Positions 27,401 to 36,200 of a stretch of 64,000 nt of DNA are shown here, one piece after another. Position 1 is the first letter of the stretch. Every line of letters starts with the position of its first letter. Position numbers and translations under genes: made by a program. This DNA comes from Hybos culiciformis (Eukaryota; Arthropoda; Insecta; Diptera; Hybotidae): assembly GCA_964007475.1 (NCBI GenBank), contig OZ023273.1, positions 104,096,485 to 104,160,484 on the forward strand, read 5' to 3'. A model generated the notes under the pieces. The model was not told the origin of the DNA. It was given only the letters and a program-made list of their open reading frames with translations, and searched no databases.

Positions 27401-30127
27401 TAGTAAATTCTAAAATTGAAAAATTTGTAGGTTTTTTGGCTATACATATTTGAAGACATTAATTAACGAAAAAACAAATATTTTTGTAAATAATATTTTC
27501 AAAAGAACCAAAATATTTCATTCGTCCTTTTTAACTGTGACATCTTGACTAACTTACTTTACCACATCGTAATAATCTAATGTAATGAAATTAAAAATAT
27601 TTAAGAAACAAATTTGCCTAAAAATATGCAACTTTCACAAACATTAACAATTTGTACCCTGTCTACAGACAAAAAACACAAAAACTTGATATTTCTTTTG
27701 AAAATATTTTTATAAGCGCATAATTTTAAAGTTTTATTTTTAAATTCAAACCTTTAAGTTTATTTAAGATTTCAAATATAAAAAAAGTTTTTTTTTTATT
27801 CACCGCGAATGAATTTTATATTTTTCTCTTTCATATAATTATTTTAAATTTAACGTAGACGAACTAATTTCAAATTCATAATGTGCACTAATTTTTTATT
27901 CAAGGACAAAAACTTTTAGGTTTTTCAGTTTTAAAGAATAAAATCATCATTAGTGTAGGTGTTTCCTGGCTAAACATTAAAAAAAATACTATATTAAGAT
28001 TGCATTTTCGCTACAGAAATAGATATAGAAAAAAAAAAGGAAAAACAATACTAAATATAGATTAGTGACCACTATTTCCAACTTTAAATGATTTTATTTG
28101 TTAATGTTATATGTAGGTGTTGTTTCTTGTGGCATGGCAAATATTTCTAACATATGTGCATAATAAATTTTTTATAAACTATTCAATCATATGATAACCT
28201 TTTAAGCTTGAACTATAAATTAAAGGATTTTAAAATATATGGAGTTTAGTAGGTCGACAATGGTTTCAAAAATGCACATATAATTAAAAGTTTGATTCAA
28301 ATCAGTTTAAAAAATTTCATATAAAAAATTTCAAACTAAGGACTTGTCTGAACCTAGGCTGAGAGGAACACATTAAGAGCCTTGTAAGTCGTAATATTTC
28401 ATTTTGGTCGTTTTCACCTGTTGTTTCTAATTTGATTAAAATATTTATTGATGTAACTAACTTTAGAAATAAAATAATATTTCACCAATCCTATGTCGAT
28501 AATCGTATTGAGGGAAAAAAAACCGACGGCCAATAAAATTGTTTCATAACCAAAAATTTAATATTCATCATCATCATCTTTGAGCACTTTTTGAATCCCA
28601 GCGATGTTATAATCGTCTTTCTATACACTTTCCACAAAATTTCCAATACTATGTATATGATAACTTTTATTTCTTAAAAGTTTCTTACATTTATCCAAAT
28701 GTGTTTAATTTTTGTTATATTCTTTTTATTTTATTTTTTTATTTTTTTTTGAGAGAAAAGTTTATCATAATAATTCCATAATGAAAATATTTTTGAATTT
28801 ACTGCACGATTAGCTACTTGGAAAATTGTAAAGCCGATTAGGAAATTTTAATACATGATGGAATTTTTAAAGTTTAAAAAAAATTCTCTTTGCGAATATT
28901 AAAATATAAGTATGTATGATGTATATGTATATTCATATTTCTATAAACCAACCAAAAGTAAACAACAGGTGATTATTTTTTTTTGTAAGGATCTAAATAA
29001 TTTAAAAGAAGAAGGAAATTTAAGAAAATTTTGTTATTCAGTTGTGTTTTTGTTTAACTTACATTTACAAGAATTAAATTTCACCCCAAAAAAGTATGTT
29101 TGAGAAAGTTGTTAAAGTTGTTAAAGTTGTTAAAGTTGTACTTCTATTGTTAGAGCAAGATTTTTAATGTTTCTCTGATGAATCTTTGATTTATAATGAT
29201 GAAAGTAAACAAGGCCTTTTTAGTGAAAATCTCTAGAATTTAAATATTTGGCAACAATAATAGTACTCTTAAATTTTAACTAAAAAATGCAAGTTTGATC
29301 CGTCTACGAAGGATTATTAAATATATATGGATATGTCAGTATGTGAAGAGTAACAAACAACAATCAACCAACAAATTTTTGAATTCAAATTACATATTAA
29401 AAAATAAATAAAAAATACTCACTTCTCGTCCTTTTGAATATAACGTGTCGAATGTTTCAGCACGAGTGGTAATATTTTTTAATTTTGTTGGTTTGCGCAT
29501 TAAAAGATTTCGACTATCTTCATCTAAATTACTGTAGCTGCCAGCTCTGGAACGAATATCACGAATATCTTGAGATAATTTTCTTTGTGTGTTACGCGGA
29601 GTAGGAGATAGATCACGTGATCTTGTTTTATTATTTTCATTATTACTATGTTCTTCTTTTTTAGTTGATCTTTTAATCGACTCATAATCACCATTTGGAA
29701 TTGATATACTCGGTCGCTTCGGTGATACGTCTTGTCGTTGCTGTTGAATTTGTTTACTCATAACTAAACTATCAGAATCTTTTCTTACACTATTATTACT
29801 TATATTATTTATTTTATTGCTTTGGTTACTGAAAATGTTGGCCAGAGAACTTCTACCTGGATCAGATTTATCACTATCCGCAATCGATTGATTGCCATCA
29901 GTTTTCGGTTGGCTTTTAGGCTTTTTAGTCTGCTTATTCGAAGCATCAGAAGAATTATCGATTTTTCCATTAGGTATTTGTTCAAAAATCGATTTAATTC
30001 TTGATAAATTCATGGTGGAGTCGATACTGTTATTGGTTTCTGTGTTAGAACTTTGTATATTACCGACGCATCTTGTTGACAAATCTTCGGGAGTTTTTAC
30101 AAATGAAATTTTGAAATAATCATACAT
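3332..30127 (-). CDS. Nos: Nitric oxide synthase, complete 18-exon coding sequence
   Basis: Nitric oxide synthase converts L-arginine, O2 and NADPH to citrulline and NO as a calmodulin-activated dimer. Eighteen exons, listed separately, join in frame through GT-AG introns to give about 1357 residues, close to the roughly 1350 I recall for Drosophila NOS. Seen in order: Ser/Asn-rich N-terminus (1-235), zinc cysteines 239 and 244, heme-ligand Cys325 in [10 protein letters not shown], arginine-binding Glu502 in GWYMSTEIG, pterin-site DWIW near 586, basic calmodulin-binding helix (about 637-668), FMN motif LYATETG, FMN-domain insert (about 745-800), FAD motif RFYS (1094), NADPH motif [12 protein letters not shown] (1169), CGDVTMAEH (1269) and [12 protein letters not shown] near the end. 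There is no N-terminal PDZ domain, as in other insect NOS. I chose the first in-frame ATG; an in-frame TAA lies 28 nt upstream in the same exon. The identification is secure; exact ends come from reading by eye. Confidence 0.97.
3491..6177 (-). other. NOS intron 17
   Basis: A 2.7-kb intron before the last coding exon. It holds the foldback element at 5125-6115; the remaining 3491-5124 is A/T-rich with no recognised feature. Confidence 0.88.
5125..6115. mobile_element. Foldback TIR element in NOS intron 17
   Basis: The ends are a perfect 19-bp terminal inverted repeat, CTGGGGGTCTACTATGTAA at the left and its reverse complement at the right. Inside the ends are arrays of inverted short units containing ATTCGAATTT, CGAAAGTAG and ACTTTCGGAT. 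The centre is GC-rich. AAATGCAAATCCCACTAACC starts at about 5357 and again at about 5508 as a direct repeat, and an inverted 22-bp block (AATTTCTCGTCAAAG) lies at about 5403-5424 and 5455-5476. The stretch 5690-5885 resembles the interior of the element at 53723-54782. No convincing target-site duplication was found. The small open frames here are by-products of the repeats. Confidence 0.85.
6178..6244 (-). CDS. Nos: NOS exon 17: short C-terminal exon
   Basis: Residues 1284-1305: [20 protein letters not shown] then LR. Only 67 nt, supported by a strong acceptor (pyrimidine tract ending CAACAG), a strong GTGAGT donor, frame agreement on both sides and homology by position to the KCI...FLLTLR segment of other NOS. 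A mobile element lies about 30 nt upstream of the acceptor. Confidence 0.93.
6284..7327. mobile_element. Foldback MULE-like element in NOS intron 16
   Basis: A 1044-bp insertion flanked by an exact 9-bp direct repeat ATTACAGAC (6275-6283 and 7328-7336). It starts GGGTGTTACCC and ends GGCTCGCTCCC, so both ends begin GGG when read inward. Units such as GACATTTCGCAAA run one way at the left (6300-6520) and the inverse, TTTTGCGAAGTGT, at the right (7120-7290). A spacerless palindrome lies at 6475-6576. The middle, 6580-7110, is A/T-rich and shows no transposase. A 9-bp duplication fits Mutator-like elements; assignment to that superfamily is inference. Removing it and one repeat leaves a 102-nt intron like its neighbours. 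Confidence 0.88.
6475..6576. repeat. Perfect 102-bp palindrome centred on (CG)7
   Basis: Two 51-bp arms with no spacer, identical as reverse complements, meeting in CGCGCGCGCGCGCG (6519-6532). The arms carry ACATTTCGCAACTACCC and GGCGTAATTCACATTT. It lies inside the foldback element, near its left end. Confidence 0.93.
7400..7524 (-). CDS. Nos: NOS exon 16: NADPH-binding segment
   Basis: Residues 1242-1283. [20 protein letters not shown] then [22 protein letters not shown] is the conserved Cys-Gly-Asp of the nicotinamide pocket in this reductase family. Acceptor ATAAAG, donor GTAAAA, phase 2. The preceding intron is only 69 nt; the following one is inflated by a mobile element. Confidence 0.97.
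7594..8721 (-). CDS. Nos: NOS exon 15: FAD and NADPH reductase domain
   Basis: The largest exon, 376 uninterrupted codons (866-1241), covering most of the ferredoxin-reductase-like module. Motifs: [13 protein letters not shown] (about 948-959), [20 protein letters not shown], the FAD flavin contact RFYSISS (1094), the FAD pyrophosphate contact YGVCSNYL (1129), NADPH-binding [13 protein letters not shown] (1169) and LFFGCR (1201), then [11 protein letters not shown]. It opens with GTG (Val) right after a TAG acceptor, so this is an internal exon and not a separate gene start. Donor GTAACC after AAG, phase 0. Confidence 0.98.
8907..9081 (-). CDS. Nos: NOS exon 14: end of FMN domain
   Basis: Residues 808-865. 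[72 protein letters not shown] is the third FMN-contact loop of the family. Acceptor AACAG, donor GTAAGC, phase 0. A 185-nt intron separates it from the large reductase exon. Confidence 0.97.
9082..10190 (-). other. NOS intron 13, 1.1 kb
   Basis: Contains a short GATA/ATAC-type microsatellite at about 9158-9190. Otherwise it is A/T-rich, with no element or hidden exon recognised. Confidence 0.85.
10191..10340 (-). CDS. Nos: NOS exon 13: autoinhibitory insert
   Basis: Residues 757-807. [45 protein letters not shown]. It carries most of the FMN-domain autoinhibitory loop found in calcium-dependent NOS and absent from inducible mammalian NOS, which argues for a calcium/calmodulin-controlled enzyme (inference). 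Acceptor TTTTTTTGTAG, donor GTAAAT, split codons at both ends. Confidence 0.96.
12085..12360 (-). pseudogene. MULE transposase C-terminal fragment
   Basis: An open stretch of 91 codons and a stop, read on the minus strand. [17 protein letters not shown] matches the NN-V-E-x-WHR-R block near the end of insect MULE transposases. [12 protein letters not shown] matches their final LxYLRxIAHN block, and the basic [13 protein letters not shown] spacing between also fits. It lacks a start, and an in-frame TGA lies just upstream. The sequence resumes in another frame as [20 protein letters not shown], so upstream coding is frameshifted and partly duplicated. Family recognition is from memory of the motif, not from a search. 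Confidence 0.75.
12354..12510. repeat. 85-bp tandem duplication in transposase remnant
   Basis: The block starting GATTAATTTTTCAATGCG at 12354 recurs at 12439 with almost no change. It duplicates part of the decayed transposase frame. Confidence 0.85.
12546..12657. repeat. Perfect 112-bp palindrome centred on TGCGCGCGCA
   Basis: Two 56-bp arms without spacer, identical as reverse complements. The outer ends read CCCAATAAAATAAATC and the centre is alternating CG at 12597-12606. It sits inside the foldback element, between the transposase remnant and the right-hand array. Confidence 0.93.
12844..17396. other. Intron 12 segment, no recognised feature
   Basis: Long A/T-rich stretch with many A or T runs. 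Small open frames at 13242-13457, 15337-15522 and 15788-16042 have the Phe/Ile/Asn/Lys composition expected of random A/T-rich DNA. Nothing else is supported. Confidence 0.8.
17397..17893. repeat. 497-bp element with 88-bp perfect inverted repeats
   Basis: Arms at 17397-17484 and 17806-17893 are exact reverse complements (TCAGATTTTTACTTTCCATT ... GTTCAAGTGTTA). Similarity continues about 10 bp beyond them with mismatches. The 321-bp spacer is unrelated A/T-rich DNA with no coding frame. This looks like a nonautonomous TIR (MITE-like) element. No clear target-site duplication was found. It lies in intron 12, so the pre-mRNA would fold into a long perfect hairpin. Confidence 0.85.
17894..22019. 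other. Intron 12 segment, one possible decayed element
   Basis: Mostly plain A/T-rich DNA. Around 20512-20912, TTTGACAGA..GTTCAGGTTACC at the left roughly mirrors GGTTTGG / GTTCA / GATTTGACAGA at the right, suggesting a badly decayed TIR element of about 400 bp. Nothing else is recognised. Confidence 0.5.
22020..22090 (-). CDS. Nos: NOS exon 12: start of autoinhibitory insert
   Basis: Residues 734-756. [20 protein letters not shown] then KSP, with a split Ser codon. It aligns from memory with the Drosophila ELYAMRVQESSEH region, where the constitutive-type autoinhibitory insert of the FMN domain begins. Acceptor AATATAG, strong donor GTAAGT, phase 2. The very long intron 12 follows. The exon is short, but its frame joins exactly to exons 11 and 13. 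Confidence 0.92.
22169..22273 (-). CDS. Nos: NOS exon 11: FMN domain
   Basis: Residues 699-733. [20 protein letters not shown] then [13 protein letters not shown], which is the second FMN-binding loop. Acceptor CTTAG, donor GTAAGT after GAA, phase 0. The 78-nt intron after it is of minimal size. Confidence 0.97.
22274..23370 (-). other. NOS intron 10, no recognised content
   Basis: A 1.1-kb intron between the FMN phosphate-loop exon and the next FMN-domain exon. It is A/T-rich with scattered homopolymers. No open frame with coding character, inverted-repeat element or tandem array was seen. Confidence 0.85.
23371..23515 (-). CDS. Nos: NOS exon 10: calmodulin helix and FMN phosphate loop
   Basis: Residues 651-698. 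[19 protein letters not shown] completes an amphipathic basic helix typical of calmodulin binding. [16 protein letters not shown] is the FMN phosphate-binding loop of the flavodoxin-like domain. Acceptor TCAAG, donor GTAATG, phase 0. Intron 10 (1097 nt) follows. Confidence 0.97.
23648..23860 (-). CDS. Nos: NOS exon 9: pterin site and start of calmodulin helix
   Basis: Residues 580-650. [20 protein letters not shown] then [20 protein letters not shown], ending [14 protein letters not shown]. The DWIW tryptophans line the tetrahydrobiopterin pocket in the family. The basic end opens the calmodulin-binding linker between oxygenase and reductase halves. [10 protein letters not shown] replaces the Gly/Lys-rich spacer of Drosophila. 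Donor GTATAG is weak; phase 2. Confidence 0.96.
24524..24705 (-). CDS. Nos: NOS exon 8: oxygenase domain
   Basis: Residues 519-579. [57 protein letters not shown]...[13 protein letters not shown] is a family signature near the pterin site. Acceptor TTTAAAG, donor GTAATT inside an Arg codon. The next intron (663 nt) contains poly-A/T runs and a short TA repeat near 24135 and no recognised element. Confidence 0.96.
24941..25115 (-). CDS. Nos: NOS exon 7: arginine-binding site
   Basis: Residues 461-518. [31 protein letters not shown] and [13 protein letters not shown]. Glu502 in STEIG is the family residue that binds the substrate guanidinium. Acceptor AACAG, donor GTAAGT, phase 0. The following intron is 235 nt. 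Confidence 0.97.
25721..25860 (-). CDS. Nos: NOS exon 6: oxygenase domain
   Basis: Residues 414-460. [20 protein letters not shown] then [20 protein letters not shown], the conserved stretch leading to the arginine site. Acceptor AAAG, donor GTAAGT, phase 2. The 605-nt intron that follows shows no feature beyond A/T runs. Confidence 0.96.
26292..26433 (-). CDS. Nos: NOS exon 5: oxygenase domain
   Basis: Residues 367-413. [20 protein letters not shown] is followed by [14 protein letters not shown] and [10 protein letters not shown], near-invariant in animal NOS. The acceptor is TAATAG; its first base completes the Arg codon split with exon 4. Donor GTAAGT after GAG, phase 0. The next intron (431 nt) is plain A/T-rich sequence. 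Confidence 0.96.
26746..26837 (-). CDS. Nos: NOS exon 4: oxygenase domain
   Basis: Residues 336-366. [20 protein letters not shown] then [11 protein letters not shown], a highly conserved oxygenase segment. Acceptor AAG before GTTTTC, donor GTAATA, ending two bases into an Arg codon completed by exon 5. The next intron is 312 nt and holds nothing recognisable. Confidence 0.95.
27040..27202 (-). CDS. Nos: NOS exon 3: heme-ligand cysteine
   Basis: Residues 282-335. [18 protein letters not shown] then [14 protein letters not shown]. Cys325 is the proximal thiolate ligand of the heme in this family motif. Acceptor CGCAG, donor GTAAGTGG, phase 0. Intron 3 after it (202 nt) carries a tandem pair of about 23-bp units (ATTGATTCAAAAAAGAATTT-like) at about 26955-27002. 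Confidence 0.97.
27273..27409 (-). CDS. Nos: NOS exon 2: zinc-binding loop
   Basis: Residues 236-281. [13 protein letters not shown] contains the C-x4-C pair (239, 244) that with its dimer partner forms the zinc tetrathiolate at the NOS dimer interface. It continues with [19 protein letters not shown], the start of the oxygenase domain. Acceptor TTTTAG and donor GTTTGT (a weaker donor), phase 2 at the end. The following intron is only 70 nt. Confidence 0.95.
27410..29422 (-). other. NOS intron 1 (between coding exons 1 and 2)
   Basis: A 2-kb intron. A 9-bp tandem repeat of GTTGTTAAA lies at about 29108-29140. No element or alternative exon was recognised. Confidence 0.85.
29423..30127 (-). 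CDS. Nos: NOS exon 1: N-terminal regulatory region
   Basis: Encodes residues 1-235, a polar Ser/Asn/Lys-rich and probably disordered region. Its last fifth ([34 protein letters not shown]) matches the segment that precedes the zinc cysteines in dipteran NOS. The exon ends in GAA followed by a GTGAGT donor, phase 0. Translation starts at ATG 30127; an in-frame GTG seven codons upstream is not a plausible start in an animal. Length and polar composition are as usual for insect NOS, where this part is the least conserved. Confidence 0.93.
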
Positions 30128-30200
30128 TGAGTGGAAACGATTTAACACATTATGTTATTCCTTCAATTGGATCATTTTAATGAATTTTTTTCTATATTTT
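30128..30200 (-). promoter_or_regulatory. Nos: NOS 5' UTR segment with splice acceptor and two uORFs
   Basis: On the minus strand a run of about 15 T followed by GTAG ends at 30201, an excellent splice acceptor. The 73 nt between it and the start codon would therefore be 5' UTR in the first coding exon, and at least one noncoding exon must lie at higher coordinates. The segment holds two short upstream ORFs: an ATG at 30175 with six codons and a stop at 30155, and an ATG at 30150 with two codons and a stop at 30142. The main ATG has T at -3, a weak initiation context. Translational dampening by the uORFs is inference. The missing 5' exons and the promoter were not found with confidence. Confidence 0.7.
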
Positions 30201-33200
30201 CTACAAAAAAAAAAAAAAATTAAATTTAAGTTTAAGTCCAAGTTATGTGCATTTCATATTAATTCAAGGGAAAACTAATGTAATATTTATATATTTTTTA
30301 TATAATAAAATTTTCCAAAATGTTTCAAAAAAAATTTAATATCTAAAACATATCGGTTAATGTCAAAATAATTGCAAAATTTATTATCGATAGTTATAAA
30401 TTTTATAACATAATTTCTCATAAATGATCAGTTCCTTGAAGTTTATCATCCGTAAATAGTTATTACTTTTCCTTTTCAGCATAAATTTTAATAAACTTTA
30501 CGGTATAAGTTTTATTAATGTTAAGATTTTTATCAATTTTACATCTATTTTTGTTCGACATCAAGAAAAACTGTTCAATCCAATTTTGATTGAAAATATT
30601 GGAAATTGATTTTGAAACCATAATAAAATAAAAAGGAATATATGTAAAATTTATATAAAATCGTAAATTTTATTTAGTTAAAAATTTATTACATTAAGCA
30701 TAATAAAAATTGACTATAAACATAATCCTGTTTTTGAGTATAATTTCTTACGGAAACGATTACTACTTATTTCCTCAATTGGTGTAAAAAACTACACTTT
30801 TACCCGTTGCTGATGGCAAATCTCATCAACTTTTATTTCTAAACTTAAAAAAAAATTTATTTCTAAACATAAAAATTTGTACCTAACTTATGTTTTTAAA
30901 ATGTTTAAAAAAATATTTCAAATTTACATTTATTTAAGTTTTCTTGTGTTTTATTTTTTTGATTTTTGGGAAACCTAGTCATAAGATGAATATTAAAACG
31001 ATATAAAATAATTTCAATTTATGCCCCTTTTCACAGTAATAATTTAAAAACACATAAAGGTGAACTATTTAAATTTATCCAGTTCCGGACAGTCACGAAG
31101 TATTTGAGTAAATTAGGGATCGTGGTTTATTTTTTGAAATTGAATCAAAATTTAAATTATTATTAAATTAATAAAAAATCCAGAAAAAAATTAACATAGG
31201 ATATAATTTTAAGGACCGAAATGAAACAAATACTTCTTCTGTTTACCTCAAGGGAATTAAATCTTAAATATACCTATTAAACGTAAATTGGTAGTGTGTT
31301 TTTTTTTTATATAATTTTATAATGTTTTTTAAAGGGAAATGTGGATTCAGGAAAAAAAAAATTATAATAATAACATTTCAAATCCTTATTAGGTTTCATT
31401 TATTTATATATGCTTTTGGATTATTTTATGATAAATATAAATTATAAATCGCATTAAAAAGCTCTTCAAAATTGAAACCCAAAAAATCATACTTAATAAA
31501 GGCCTATAAAATTTAATTCGTTGATTTATGTAGAAAAAAAATCCTTAAGGGTATTTAATCGAAACAATTGAATCTTTATTGTCTTCCTGCTATGCATACC
31601 TCTAACGTTTTTGAATATTAAAATTAAATTATCAAAAAAAAATTTGGGAACATATAAATTTATAATCTTTTAGGAAATTGTTATTGGTAAAGCAAGAAAA
31701 TAAATACACCTTTCTTTATCAATTTTATCAGTATATACTCATAATAGTCCCATAATTTTATATATTGGAAACTATATGTATGTTTAATATATTATATTTA
31801 ATATAACTTGACTAAAATATTAATTAAAAAGCCATATAAGTATATGTACAAACTTAATTATATTTTGTAACTTAAATTACATATATTAAAAAAAAAGTTC
31901 TTTACATTCAACCCTTCTACTTTTAAATTATATTACGAACAGTTTAAATTAATATTTTTATTGTAGATACTAGATTAAAAAAATTTATTTATGACTGGAA
32001 TAATGAATAAAGATATGACAATAACCTTATAAAAGATAACATAGTAATTAATTTTAGAAATTTTTATGAGCCAAATATTTTCTTCAAACAATTATGTTTT
32101 TTTTTTCATCAAAATATCTATAAGATTTCGATAAGGGATTGTCAGAAATAAATAGTTAAAATTTCAATTAATCAATCAGGCATTAATTATAATTATAACT
32201 GCGTCAATGTGGGAAATATCTATTTACCTAATAAATTAAAAACAAAATATTAAGCATATAAAAATGCACGAAATATTCAAACAAACAATAAAATAATCTC
32301 AAATATTTGTTAGATAACAACAAATCTAAATTTATAACTTTGTGATTTTAATTTCAAAAAGTTAATGTTGCCACCTTTAAGTATGTCATATCATTATATC
32401 GACAAATAAAATGTAAACATAAAAGAAACGTGCCTAACACTATTTATTATTGTTTGCATTGTTAATGTAATATAGATTTTTATTTTTTTTTTATTGCGTT
32501 AACATTCTTATTCTATGTACCTACCAATCTATAAATACGTATAACCAAAATCTTTTTATCTGGATAAAAAAAAAATTTTTTCATGAAAATGAAAATTCTA
32601 TTTTTCGGAATAATTTTATTTTTGTAACAATTTCCCCAAAAAAAAAAAAGTAGAAAGTATCTGTATGCATAAAATCGTTTTACAATTATAATAAAAATGC
32701 CCGATTTTCTTTTATGATTTAGTTACAAAATGATAATGGGTGCACATTAAAAAATAAAGCCAGGTACATTCGTTTTATGTTCTTTAAGAAATCATGAATA
32801 TTTCCCACATGATGAGTTTTGCTTTGTGAATTGTTAAAAACTTTTTAATAAAAACTGTCGCCTAAAGTTCAATTCACAAAAAAAAAATCTAAGATTTTAA
32901 TGAAATTATATACTTTCACAAGAGACGCTATAGAGATGATATAAAATAGAAGCAAAGCATAAATGTATAAGAACATATATCTTTTTATTTTAACGTAAAC
33001 ATAAAATGAACATAATTATTAAAAACATTATTCCAAAAATATTTAAAAAAAAAATTTCGAAAAAAAAATTTTCTAACCATTTATTCACATGGATTTTCAT
33101 TAGTCTCGCTAATTAATATTCAGGTCACAGTCTACAAAACAAATATTATAAAATTGTTGTTAAAAGCAATGAAATCTAACTACAGCATACAATAATAGCA

Positions 33201-36200
33201 TTATATTATGCACGTATATATCTACAATTAAATAAAACAGATTTTCTCATTTTCAAAAATAAAAGAAAATTTTATTTTTATTTACATTATAATATTGCGG
33301 TTACCACAAAATCTGTGGTCATTCTGTAATTTCCTTTATCATTTAGAAAATGGTAGTGATTTAAGGTTGAAATATTTGGTATTTAATTTTATTTTTTATT
33401 TTTTTTTGGAAAATAATTATGTGCCTAGGTATGTAAATATATTTTCCAAAAAAAAATTTATTCATAAATAAAGTGTATAAAAAACTATATACTTTATTAT
33501 AAACTGTATTCATTTAAAAGTGGTATTAAATTCTTATTTCATTCATTCTAATTTGCACACAGATATTTACATAGTATATTTTAATTTCCAGAATTCTACG
33601 ATTTATAATTATTTATTTATATTTAAGTGTTTTAAAATCACAGTCTTATGATGTATGGTCAAACCACATGAAAATTACATATAAATTACCCAATTCCATA
33701 TTTGGATAATTAACAGACAGGTGAAATTTTATTGATCAAGAGAACGTTAATTAAAATATCTATTCAATACGAACATAGCCAAAAATTTGTATAGGAAATT
33801 TTCTTACACCCATTTAAAAATGAGCCAACTTCCTAAGCTTTTCTAATTTCCAGGTTCTGAAATTTTGGTCCTATTCGATGAAATTTTAATGTCCTTGAAA
33901 TATGACATTATTTTTTATTGATTATTTTATTTTCAGTTAAAAGCTAACATGAATAGACAATATAAAAAAAAAAAAAAATGTTTTTATAAAACTTCTTAAC
34001 TTTTCAATGTTTTTGTTTTACTTTAGAAATAATTAGGTTGAATTTAAGGTATATAAAAAATTCATTAGAAAAAAAAATTAATAAAACGTAAGAGATTCTG
34101 TTGACCTTTTTTTTGTGGATGAAATGTATTATACAATAAGTAACTTAGAATGTTTTGTAATTAATTTTATTACCCTCTCTTTTTGTTATAACGATCAAAG
34201 ATTTTTCTACTTTAAATTCTCTAGAATTACTGTTATATGTATATTTTTTTTTTTCAACTAAATTATAGGATACCTTTTCAAATATAAGTTTCAAAGCATT
34301 CAAAGCAAAGATGACAGTAAAAATAATCAAAAAAAATAATTATCTATATGTTTCAAATATAATTTAAAAAAAAAAATTAATTTTTTTTCCAAATACTTAT
34401 TTCTGTACGGTTTAAAATGTTTTTGCCATAGACAGAGGAAGTGAATATGAGCGTTATTTAAGAATAATGGCAAGAAACTTAAAATTTTTCGAATTTTAAT
34501 TTAACAAATTCCTAACTTAAAAGTACCACCTTCTGTGAAATTTAAAAAATGGGATTTTAAAAATGGGCTCAATTTAATAATAACAAAAAGTTTTCAATTA
34601 CATAATATGAAAGAACAAATCCAATAATTTATACAATATAAGTATAACCACTGAATGAAATTAATGGACCGTATACTACTTATTTTTGTCAAGATTTCGG
34701 CTCCTATAGTCATGAGATATCAATAAAATATTATTATAAAACAAACAAATTAAAACATAACAGAATCAGGTAATAATCATTTTTCACAAATTTTCTAAAT
34801 TTAAGAATCCCCTAATTTCATTTCAAATTATAATTTATTAATATTTTCAAAAAAATTAGAATAATAAATATGTGGAATATGTCATAATTTAAATTTTATT
34901 TTTTTTTTTGCTTCCCTGTATAATTTTATTTAATAATATTTTCTGAGTTAAAATTTAAATATATATTTAACCACTTCAGGTGCTTTCAAAAGTTTCCCAA
35001 AATATAATTATAATTTCAATAATATTTTTAAGCCTCTTAACTTTGAAAATAAATATCTAATTACACCAAATTTAACTATGAGTAAAATTATTAAAATTGT
35101 ACAATGTATAAATACATGAACATAATATATATACATGTACATACTTATCATTTTAATGAAATTATTAATAATAACAATTTTTAACAGTTGACTTTTCGAT
35201 TTTACATAATTTAACAAGAAAAAAAAATATTTTTACTGAAATATGTATATATGTATATATGAAGTTTGTATTTAATATATTAAGGAGGGATATAAGTTCT
35301 GTCAAAGCCAATAACGCCTGCCACAAGAAAGATGTATGGAATAAACTCCAATACCTCTTAAGCTTTCTTATTTAATTAAAATAAATTAATGGGTATGTAA
35401 TTTTAAGAAAATTAATTTACGAATATTGTAAATATTTTTATTTCCAATTAATTATAATCTTATGGTTCCAGGTTCCATTATATCTCTGAGTGAGTAAAAT
35501 AATTTTTTTTTATTTTCATTTACACAAATATTAAAATTAATTTTGGTATAAATATTCAAAAAGTAAAATCATATATGAATATATTTAATATAAATATTAT
35601 TCAGCACATATAGCTTATAATTTCATGCAAAGGATAAAAATTTAATTCTTTATTATGGTTATATTTAATTTTACTTAAACCTTTTCATTCTATATTCTTA
35701 ATTAATTTCACACAAAAAAACCAAAAATTAAATTTTATAAATAAAATAAATATTTCATAAGCCATTTTATTTCGTTTTTATTTTATAATTATGATGAGGC
35801 GAGGTACAAATTTAGGACTTTTTAAATAAGGATTTTTATTAAAACATACTTGAAACCTTACTTGCAACTATTAAACAGGTTTGGTATTGAGCTTAATCAT
35901 TGAAGGTATCAGAGTCCGAAAAAGTATTTAAAGTCGAAATTAGAATGAATCTTAAGTACCTACTACAAAATGAAAAACAAAAAAATCAATATATCAGTAG
36001 CAGAACATGTTGTAACTCTCATTTTAATTTTTTTTTTTTTAATTTTATAGTCAACCAATTGTGGATAACCATAATAAATATTTGATTTATATTTCCATTA
36101 AAATAAAAAGTCAAGCAACATAATTTCCAACTAAATCTCTATGACACAACTAAAGTTTAAAAAAAAAAGTGATATGCCAAAATGTTTAAAATTTAAATAA

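Noticed and set aside
27075..27413. Plus-strand frame of 112 codons
   Set aside because: Shadow of NOS exons 2 and 3 on the opposite strand.
30142..30148. GTG at 30148 as the NOS start
   Set aside because: Animal initiation at GTG is improbable, and the first in-frame ATG follows seven codons later; a stop lies just upstream.
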